From Alopecurus myosuroides (lineage: Eukaryota; Streptophyta; Magnoliopsida; Poales; Poaceae), in assembly GCA_028641055.1 (NCBI GenBank), contig CM054062.1, positions 140,286,682 to 140,350,681 on the forward strand: a DNA stretch of 64,000 bases. Reading direction: 5' to 3'. Shown here piece by piece: positions 58,901 to 64,000 of the stretch (its first letter is position 1; the number at the start of each line of letters is the position of its first letter). Both the position numbers and the translations under genes were made by a program. The notes under the pieces are model-generated. The model searched no databases, had not been told where the DNA came from, and saw nothing but the letters and a program-made list of their open reading frames with translations.

Positions 58901-59245
58901 AGGCCTGCTCTGAGCAAGTTCATGGCCTCTACCCATGTTGCATACTTGAAGATGAAGATCCCTGGTCCCAATGGCATCATCACCATCTCGGGAGATTACA
59001 AGAAGTCCATGGAGTGTGCCTCAGCTAGCTCCAAGTTGGCAGAGTCGATGGTGATCGAGGCCGAGAAGAAGAAGATGTACGAGGTGGTGGCCATGGCTCA
59101 GTCCGCACAAGCTGGCGCACAAGGTGTGCCGAGTACCCAGCATGGTACTGCTTTCCAAGCTGCCAAGGAGACCAAGACAGTCCAGGTTGACCCCGAGTTC
59201 CCGGAGCGCGTGGCTATCATTGGCTCCGGGTTGGAGGAGAAATAG
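55961..59245 (+). CDS. gag-pro: Tat gag-protease polyprotein (1094 aa), ends at UAG
   Basis: The frame is open from 55688, but ATG 55961 (MAMPEGG) is the first good start after the primer site if in-LTR starts are excluded; ATG 55784 lies inside the LTR. Order: low-complexity N-terminus; E/Q/L-rich helix (56320-56450); disordered A/Q/R-rich region; Retrotrans_gag capsid (57250-57780: FQLARGTKSYNGSTKPEDWL, RYVPQMLEGPARTWLNNLP); Cys/His finger (58064-58125: CSFHTHHPSRPANHTTRQCE); long asparagine-rich tract (58270-58410); aspartic protease with DNGSS at the active site (58664) and HALLGRPALSKFMAS (58888). Capsid and finger build the particle and bind RNA; the protease matures the polyprotein. 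It ends GAGAAA-UAG, and pol follows in the same frame. Confidence 0.88.
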   Translation: MAMPEGGSVISFGSHLVYVATIANSAYPELVHDADDPPAVIAARGRPACSSASCAEVMVTALAANAGAAATGAAAVVEEVDEPPAGGRTHRPYEKESNLPPSTSTVIPASAARAGMPTPTDIELLAAREQLERQRQELLAEQAELEKIRLELSLDQLEYNKAHGFTPVARRPSRVGATRRNLGVEMATVAEVPAQSATANTFTRPRYSTPAKTLRAAQAVAAELPRLDGEARLRQQERLNELVLEAARQNEEFRKANPGAGASQVVHSHAARSNDQASSPHPSREKSRSGRSGRDRQMQVYDPAAAAKQVAVPQQPGREHNAARAGSQAHQAQSRAREAAHPGSSRQPAAQPTRQRQQPRPVAPVANPVEQPAAMQVDRYDDGYSAMEMAGYDIHDRVGERVLAPGDARHQLDRISLSARLESTGPPGPECFGPRIMNEPSVKGFQLARGTKSYNGSTKPEDWLNDYVTAVHIANGNRRWAVRYVPQMLEGPARTWLNNLPKNSINCWLDFSDAFISNFTSTYKRPNRPQQLSACRQREDETDREYLTRWSTLRNTCEGVNEAQAITWFAQGCRHGSMLWQRLQREMPNTLVETIKIADQYALGDPTQPLMDSSEPRRNFNSSKRNEFRNKRRVDTRYDPEEVNAVNVGGGGGQRQKPAGAYGQNQNQGQGNKKPFRASQSGSGNSEQPKKFVFDDMKDGPCSFHTHHPSRPANHTTRQCEWWDVIKSDGFPPPPPLPAANATVQPTRAPAARPPVYPRRENVNQVALGANQNFNNERYRNNNNYYNRNNNSRGNNNNYQGNNNNNGNNGGNGSNQYQEHHESYMIFTSEAVDKQSQHRRAMEVNAVIPAVPHYMYWCDQEIRWTRADHPKVMPNPGTYALVLDPTFLGPEKNVRFSKVLIDNGSSINIVYKDTLEKLGLAENMMLPSKTTFHGIVPGISCNPIGRVWIDVLFGTRENCRTERLQFEVVDHQSPYHALLGRPALSKFMASTHVAYLKMKIPGPNGIITISGDYKKSMECASASSKLAESMVIEAEKKKMYEVVAMAQSAQAGAQGVPSTQHGTAFQAAKETKTVQVDPEFPERVAIIGSGLEEK
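59243..59245 (+). other. In-frame UAG between protease and reverse transcriptase
   Basis: Read AAA-UAG-GAA. Downstream codons continue in frame with conserved sequence (ESALIHFLRENRDVFAW). Gypsy B has AAA-UAG-GAC at the same place (47490-47492). It is either a readthrough signal that lowers pol relative to gag, a shared old mutation, or a codon removed by splicing. Confidence 0.6.
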
Positions 59246-62200
59246 GAAAGCGCGCTCATCCACTTCCTCCGTGAGAATCGGGATGTGTTCGCCTGGACCA
59301 ATGAAGATCTACCAGGAGTCCCGAGGGAGTTGGTTGAGCACTCTTTGCATGTGCGTCCTGACGCTAAGCCCGTGAAGCAGGCTATGCGCCGTTTCGGAGA
59401 TGAGAGAAGGAAGGCCATCGGTGATCAGATCACCAAGCTGCTGATAAGTAACTTCATCATGGAAGTGCTGCATCCGGATTGGTTAGCCAACCCGGTCATG
59501 GTCGAGAAGAAAAAGGAAGATCCCAAGGCTGCCACTGCATGGCGCATGTGCGTCGACTACACCGACTTGAACAAGGCATGCCCCAAGGATCCTTTCCCGC
59601 TACCCCGCATCGATCAGGTGATCGATTCCACTGCTGGTTGTGAACTGTTGTCTTTCATAGATGCCTACTCTGGTTTCCACCAGATTGCACTCAACCCTGC
59701 TGATCAAATAAAGACTGCTTTCATTACCCCGTACGGGGCTTATTGCTATCGTGTCATGTGTTTTGGCTTGAGGAACGCGGGTGCAACCTATCAGAGATGC
59801 ATGCAGAAATGCTTGCACGACCAGCTCGGCAAGAATGTGCAGGTGTACGTAGATGACATTGTCATCAAAACGAATAAAACACATACTCTGCTTGCCGACC
59901 TGGAGGAAACCTTTGCTAACCTACGCAAGTACAAAATGAAACTGAATCCGAGTAAGTGCACCTTTGGTGTACCGGCTGGAAAGCTACTCGGTTTTCTGGT
60001 TTCTAGTCGGGGCATTGAAGCCAATCCTTCTAAGATAAAAGCTATTGAGAGCATGTCTTTACCGAGATCACTGAAAGATGTGCAGAAATTCACGGGTTGT
60101 TTGGCATCTCTGAGCCGTTTTCTGGGCCGAATGGGCGAGAAGGCCTTGCCTCTGTACCAGCTGATGAAGAAAAGTGACAAGTTTGTCTGGACTCCGCAAG
60201 CGGACGTGGCATTCAATGAGCTGAAAGCAATGCTGGCTAGCGCTCCCGTCTTGGCTAGTCCGCTACCCAAGGAGCCTATGCTGCTGTACATTGCTGCGAC
60301 TAACCGAGTAGTCAGTGTGGTGATAGTGGTGGAGCGAGAAGAAGAAGGCAAGAATGTGCAGCGCCCAGTCTATTATCTCAGTGAAGTGTTGTCCAGTTCC
60401 AAGCAAAACTATCCGCATTATCAGAAGATGACATATGGTGTGTACCTGGGCGCCAGGAAGCTGAAACATTATTTCCAGGAGCATCCCATCACTGTTGTGA
60501 GCTCTGCCCCCATCTCGGATATCATGGGCAACAAGGAGGCGAGTGGCAGAGTAGCCAAGTGGGCGATTGAGCTAGCCGCGTACGCCCCCGCGTATGCGAG
60601 AAGAGAAGCAATCAAGTCTCAGGTCCTGGCGGAGTTTCTTGTGGACTGGACCGAGATGCAGTATGAACCTCCTGCTCCAGTTTCCAACTATTGGAGGATG
60701 CATTTCGATGGCTCGAAGGTGAAAGAAGGCCTTGGCGCTGGTGTTGTGCTTACGTCACCCAAGCGAGATCAGCTAAAGTATGTGTTGCAGATTCATTTTA
60801 AGGCATCCAACAATGTAGCCGAGTACGAGGCAGTGGTGCATGGTTTGCGAGTAGCAAAGGAGGTTGGTGTGCAGCGCATTATATGCTATGGCGATTCAGA
60901 TCTGGTGGTGCAGCAAGTCTCAGGTACCTGGGATGCTCTAGATGCCAACATGGCGTCGTATCGCTTCCTGGTGCAGTCTATGACTGGGTTTTTCGAAGGT
61001 TGTGAGTTCCAGCACATTCACCGAGCAGAGAACGAAGCAGCAGACGAGCTATCCAAGTTGGGATCTTCTCGGCAGTCCATCCCGGCAGGGATTGCCTTGG
61101 AGCATTTGAGGAAGCCATCCATCAAGCCTTCCCCCAACTCGGAATCCATCTTTGTTCCTTCTTTGCCAAGTGAAGAATCTGACCCAATGGAGATTGACTG
61201 GGAGAGTGCTGCAGGGAACCCGGGGACTGTCGTCCTCTACTCGGGGACTGCCACTCCGTACTCGGGGACTGCCACTCCTTACTCGGGGACTGCCACTCCT
61301 TACTCGGGGACTGCCACTCCGTACTCGGGGACTGCCGCCCTCAACCCAGAGGCTGTCGCATTCATTGAAGAAGTTCTCACCAATCGGTCTGGGCTGCAAA
61401 GAAGCGCTCCTACTCCTCCTGTGCAACCGCAAGAGCCTGTCCCAATGGAACTGGACGAACCAGTGTTTCCCATACGGGAGACACCGAGTTGGGCTATGCC
61501 CATATTATCCTTTCTAAGGGACGGCACTTTACCTGAAGATGAGGTGACTGCGAGGCAGATTCAGAGAAGGTCCAAGGGCTACACTATAGTCCGAGATGTG
61601 CTGCACAAGAGAAGTGCCACCGGTGTGCTGCAACGTTGTGTGAGCCCGGAAGAGGGAGAAGAAATTCTGGTGGAGATACATCAAGGGGAATGTGGGCATC
61701 ACGCCTCTTCTCGGGCATTGGTCAAGAAAGCTTTTCGGCATGGCTTCTACTGGCTCACTGCACTGCAACAAGCCGAAGATATTGTGAGGAAGTGCAACGG
61801 CTGCCAGATGTTGGCAAGTAAGATTCACATGCCTGCTTCCGAGTTGAAAACAATTCCTATCACATGGCCATTTGCTGTTTGGTGCTTGGATATGGTTGGT
61901 CCTTTCAAGCCGGCTAAAGGCAATATGACACATATTTTGGTCATGGTGGACAAGTTCACCAAGTGGATTGAGGTGAAACCTATTCGGAAATGTGATGGGG
62001 TCACAGCTGTGAAGTTCGTGAAGGATGTGGTCATGAGGTATGGCTACCCGCACAGTATCATCACCGACAACGGCACCAACTTTGCAGAAGGGGCAATGGT
62101 GCGATTCTGCAGAGATAAGCATATCCGACTAGACGTTGCGTCAGTCGCGCACCCTGCCTCCAATGGGCAAGTTGAGAGAGAAAATGGAATGGTACTGGCA

Positions 62201-62755
62201 GGCATCAAACCAAGGCTGATTGAGCCACTGCTGAAAACACTTGGGTGTTGGCTAGAAGAGTTGCCAGCGGTGTTGTGGAGTCTAAGGACTACCCCTAACC
62301 GGTCAACCGGCTACACGCCATTCTTCTTGGTATATGGGGCTGAGGCCGTGTTGCCAATAGACTTAGAGCATGACTCCCCCCGAGTAGCCCTCTACACTGA
62401 GGTGGAGGCGAGAGAAGCTCGAGAAGACGACGTTGACCTGCTTGAAGAAGCAAGAGAGCTGACTCTGTCACGTTCGGCTATCTACCAGCAAAACCTGCGG
62501 CGTTATCATAGCCGAAAGGTGAACCCAAGGGTTTTCCGAGAAGGAGACATGGTCCTTAGGCTGGTGCAGCGCACAGCCGGGATGCACAAGTTGTCTCCTC
62601 CTTGGGAAGGGCCTTTTATCGTGAGCAAAGCGCTGCACAATGATGCATACTACCTTGTAGATGTGCGCCCATCGCAGGCGAACAGGGCAGATAAAGCTGG
62701 AGAGGAAATCAAGCGCCCTTGGAATCTAGCTCTACTTCGTCGTTTTCATTCGTAA
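59246..62755 (+). CDS. pol: Tat pol polyprotein: reverse transcriptase, two RNase H domains, integrase
   Basis: The frame continues that of gag-protease after the UAG; the first Met is at 59285, but readthrough is the more likely entry. RT: MCVDYTDLNKACPKDPFPLP, FIDAYSGFHQIAL, FGLRNAGATYQR, catalytic YVDD (59846-59857), GFLVSSRGIEANPSK. First RNase H (60270-60660) has LLYIAATN where the catalytic Asp is expected, so it is probably inactive. Second RNase H (60698-61065): HFDGSKVKEGLGAG, NVAEYEAVVHG, YGDSDLVVQQ, HIHRAENEAADEL, with the acidic residues present. A 7-residue repeat (YSGTATP) follows. Integrase: HHCC finger (61692-61806), then Asp (LDMVGPF), Asp (TDNGTNF), Glu (GQVEREN), and a C-terminal domain without chromodomain. 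It copies RNA into DNA and inserts it. Intact to 62755. Confidence 0.93.
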   Translation, partial: ESALIHFLRENRDVFAWTNEDLPGVPRELVEHSLHVRPDAKPVKQAMRRFGDERRKAIGDQITKLLISNFIMEVLHPDWLANPVMVEKKKEDPKAATAWRMCVDYTDLNKACPKDPFPLPRIDQVIDSTAGCELLSFIDAYSGFHQIALNPADQIKTAFITPYGAYCYRVMCFGLRNAGATYQRCMQKCLHDQLGKNVQVYVDDIVIKTNKTHTLLADLEETFANLRKYKMKLNPSKCTFGVPAGKLLGFLVSSRGIEANPSKIKAIESMSLPRSLKDVQKFTGCLASLSRFLGRMGEKALPLYQLMKKSDKFVWTPQADVAFNELKAMLASAPVLASPLPKEPMLLYIAATNRVVSVVIVVEREEEGKNVQRPVYYLSEVLSSSKQNYPHYQKMTYGVYLGARKLKHYFQEHPITVVSSAPISDIMGNKEASGRVAKWAIELAAYAPAYARREAIKSQVLAEFLVDWTEMQYEPPAPVSNYWRMHFDGSKVKEGLGAGVVLTSPKRDQLKYVLQIHFKASNNVAEYEAVVHGLRVAKEVGVQRIICYGDSDLVVQQVSGTWDALDANMASYRFLVQSMTGFFEGCEFQHIHRAENEAADELSKLGSSRQSIPAGIALEHLRKPSIKPSPNSESIFVPSLPSEESDPMEIDWESAAGNPGTVVLYSGTATPYSGTATPYSGTATPYSGTATPYSGTAALNPEAVAFIEEVLTNRSGLQRSAPTPPVQPQEPVPMELDEPVFPIRETPSWAMPILSFLRDGTLPEDEVTARQIQRRSKGYTIVRDVLHKRSATGVLQRCVSPEEGEEILVEIHQGECGHHASSRALVKKAFRHGFYWLTALQQAEDIVRKCNGCQMLASKIHMPASELKTIPITWPFAVWCLDMVGPFKPAKGNMTHILVMVDKFTKWIEVKPIRKCDGVTAVKFVKDVVMRYGYPHSIITDNGTNFAEGAMVRFCRDKHIRLDVASVAHPASNGQVERENGMVLAGIKPRLIEPLLKTLGCWLEELPAVLWSLRTTPNRSTGYTPFFLVYGAEAVLPIDLEHDSPRVALYTEVEAREAREDDVDLLEEARELTLSRSAIYQQNLRRYHSRKVNPRVFREGDMVLRLVQRTAGMHKLSPPWEGPFIVSKALHNDAYYLVDVRPSQANRADKAGEEIKRPWNLALLRRFHS
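61217..61342 (+). repeat. In-frame 21-bp minisatellite in pol
   Basis: Unit TACTCGGGGACTGCCACTCC plus G or T. Four near-perfect copies (61238, 61259, 61280, 61301) lie between a diverged copy on the left (61217) and one on the right (61322). Each unit encodes YSGTATP. It is located in the linker between RNase H and integrase. The core CTCGGGGACTGCC also occurs at 62818, downstream of pol. Confidence 0.95.
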
Positions 62756-63425
62756 GCAAAGATGTGTATGTACCCTCTTATCCGAGCTGAAATTCTACTC
62801 TGCAATCTGAAATTGTTCTCGGGGACTGCCCTCGTCCAAAATTGCTCTAAGTGTTTTTACTCGGGTTGACCCTTTGTCTATTCGGTTGCTCCACTTCAGA
62901 ACTCATAAGTGCATTGAGTACTGTGTTTAAACCTATATGCCAACTCTTCGACTCTGCTGCTGTCTGAAACCCGTCTTCATGGCAAGCAAGAGAACAAGCA
63001 AAAGGTCAATGCGCACACGAAAATCACTAAGGAAGAAAAAGTGCAGGAACCGAGTAGAGTGTTTTGTTACTTTTGCTTCTTGTTTCGTCTTCTCGGCTAA
63101 GTGGTGGGCTGCGTTATCATGACTGTTTCTAGCGGCTGAGTATTTGCAGCCCTACTACTTGATTCTTGTGACTCGAATACCAAACAAGCGACAAGTCGCG
63201 GGTAGAGCAGAGATGAAAAGATAGGGTGAATAAGAAATGCAACTCGGGGACTCGCATGGAAACGCAACTCGGCATTAAGCCAGCGTCGTTCAAATTGATT
63301 AATTTCGAAATAAACAAAGAGGGGATAAAAACTGTGTAGCAAGCAAAACAAAGATAGTCTGTTACATCTGCTCCCGGCATCCCGGGGATCTGATAAGTGT
63401 TCGAGTAAAAAATATGCAGGTAAAA
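62756..63425. other. Non-coding region between pol and antisense ORF
   Basis: Begins right after the pol stop. It contains CTCGGGGACTGCCCTCG (62818-62834) and CTCGGGGACTCGCATGG (near 63243). ORFs on both strands are short and not recognised. It would hold the 3' ends (polyadenylation) of both sense and antisense transcripts; no clear AATAAA was fixed. Confidence 0.5.
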
Positions 63426-64000
63426 TCAGGTGGAGGTGGCAGTGTTGTCGGTACTGACATTAGCGGCTGCGTCTTCTGTGGTGGCCCTAGCTGCAGCATC
63501 TTCCTCGGCGCTAGCGTGGGTGGCATCCGCATCCGACTGGATGGTGGCGGACTCGTTCATCTCGACGTCCTGCTCGGTGGCTGCCGGGTCGGAAGTGGCC
63601 GTGGCCACCGAGATGGGCCCTGGAGCTGTAGAGGAACTGGAGGCTAGGCCGGGGGCAGGCATCGTGTCGTCAAGAGCGGCTCCTGAAGAGGTGCCGAAGT
63701 TGAGTGGGGCGGTCTCGATGTGCTCGGCCTCCTCATCGCTACTCGAGATGGCCGTGCCTTTCCCTTTCCCGGCCTCGCTCCTGGGGGAATCGAAGAGGCC
63801 CTCCAAGTCGGACTCCGTGTCCTCATCTTCCTCCTCCTCGTCCTCCTCCACCTCGGTGTCGGGTTCGGGGGGGCCGTCGATGTAGACCTCCGTCTCAGCG
63901 CACTCCGCCACTGCATACGCGATCGATTTGCGCGTGGCCACGCAGTCGGAGTCTGTCTCCCACTTGGAGTTGTCGCGCTTCCCGCGGATGAGCTGCATGT
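63426..64000 (-). CDS. Tat antisense ORF, acidic C-terminal part (start outside window)
   Basis: The minus-strand frame is open from the window edge to a stop at 63426. It reads an acidic block (DTEVEEDEEEEDEDTESDLE), a short SPRSE/GKGKG segment, SSSDEEAEHIE, then alanine/threonine/serine-rich sequence ending STDNTATST. The position and composition match the antisense 'gypsy type transposon' ORFs of Tat elements (N-terminal PF04195 domain, acidic disordered linker), but the diagnostic domain would lie beyond 64000. Plus-strand frames here are also open (63430-63885); codon periodicity of the acidic run favours the minus strand. Function unknown. Confidence 0.6.
   Translation of the reverse strand, partial: MQLIRGKRDNSKWETDSDCVATRKSIAYAVAECAETEVYIDGPPEPDTEVEEDEEEEDEDTESDLEGLFDSPRSEAGKGKGTAISSSDEEAEHIETAPLNFGTSSGAALDDTMPAPGLASSSSTAPGPISVATATSDPAATEQDVEMNESATIQSDADATHASAEEDAAARATTEDAAANVSTDNTATST

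Larger units (their letters stand above)
54913..64000 (+). mobile_element. Tat-lineage Gypsy retrotransposon, well preserved, right end outside window
   Basis: Order: 5' LTR 54913-55812, primer site, gag-protease, UAG, reverse transcriptase, two RNase H domains, integrase, then an antisense ORF entering from the right. The second, plant-specific RNase H domain and the antisense ORF downstream of pol are marks of the Tat lineage. No chromodomain is seen. Apart from the UAG, gag-pol is open over 6.7 kb, so the insertion is recent. It is inserted in LARD-3 after CTGGT (54908-54912). Confidence 0.92.

Overview
The window is a gene-poor, intergenic stretch of a large grass genome, most likely Triticeae (wheat/barley/rye group). 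The evidence is layer upon layer of nested LTR retrotransposons, one LTR whose end resembles the BARE/WIS/Angela Copia family, Tat-type Gypsy elements with antisense ORFs, TIR elements with 3-bp TAA/TTA-type target duplications, and no convincing host gene, rRNA or functional tRNA gene. Family names below are recognised from motifs by eye; no database search was run.

Left part (1-32541). The tail and 3' LTR of one retroelement (1-1998) abut a decayed antisense ORF (PF04195-like 'gypsy type transposon' protein, minus strand) that belongs to a plus-strand Tat-like Gypsy element whose 3' LTR is 31655-32541. Two large-LTR elements split this ORF. LARD-1 (2095-17380, plus, LTRs of 6010 and 5956 bp, perfect TSD ATTCG) encodes no polymerase, but carries a coiled-coil ORF, a CCHC nucleocapsid-like ORF and an antisense single-membrane-span ORF. 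LARD-2 (19438-30256, minus, LTRs of 4941 and 4943 bp, perfect TSD GGACG) has only 935 bp between its LTRs, containing a fused remnant of a chromovirus-type pol gene. Removing both insertions restores a continuous minus-strand sequence.

Middle part (32542-48950). First comes a Harbinger-like element with a decayed Myb/NAM-associated ORF1 (32650-34929), then about 0.85 kb of unassigned DNA and an orphan Harbinger-like end. Next is Gypsy A (LTR 36007-36925 plus fragmented gag), interrupted by an Angela-like solo LTR (37089-40882, itself holding a 1567-bp Harbinger-like element with an uncharacterised GC-rich gene), by a Copia solo LTR (41922-43327, TSD AAGTG), and by Gypsy B (43689-48950, decayed gag-pro-pol, its LTR carrying a CACTA end).

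Right part (48951-64000). Gypsy B is cut by a Copia element of the same family as the solo LTR (LTR 48951-50130, gag start). That is cut by LARD-3 (LTR 50456-54868, same family as LARD-2), which is cut by a well-preserved Tat-lineage Gypsy element (54913 to past the window end). The Tat element has a 900-bp LTR, gag-protease, one in-frame UAG, RT, two RNase H domains, integrase and the end of an antisense acidic ORF. The nest is A > B > Copia > LARD-3 > Tat, five deep.

The most interesting signals are: (1) a UAG at the same place between protease and reverse transcriptase in two independent Tat-like elements; (2) small acidic exons inside the LARD LTRs, joined in LARD-3 by a consensus GC-AG intron; (3) tRNA-like sequences with A- and B-box-like motifs inside LARD LTRs; (4) replacement of one palindromic repeat by another at the same position in two LTRs of one Copia family; (5) an in-frame 21-bp minisatellite between RNase H and integrase.
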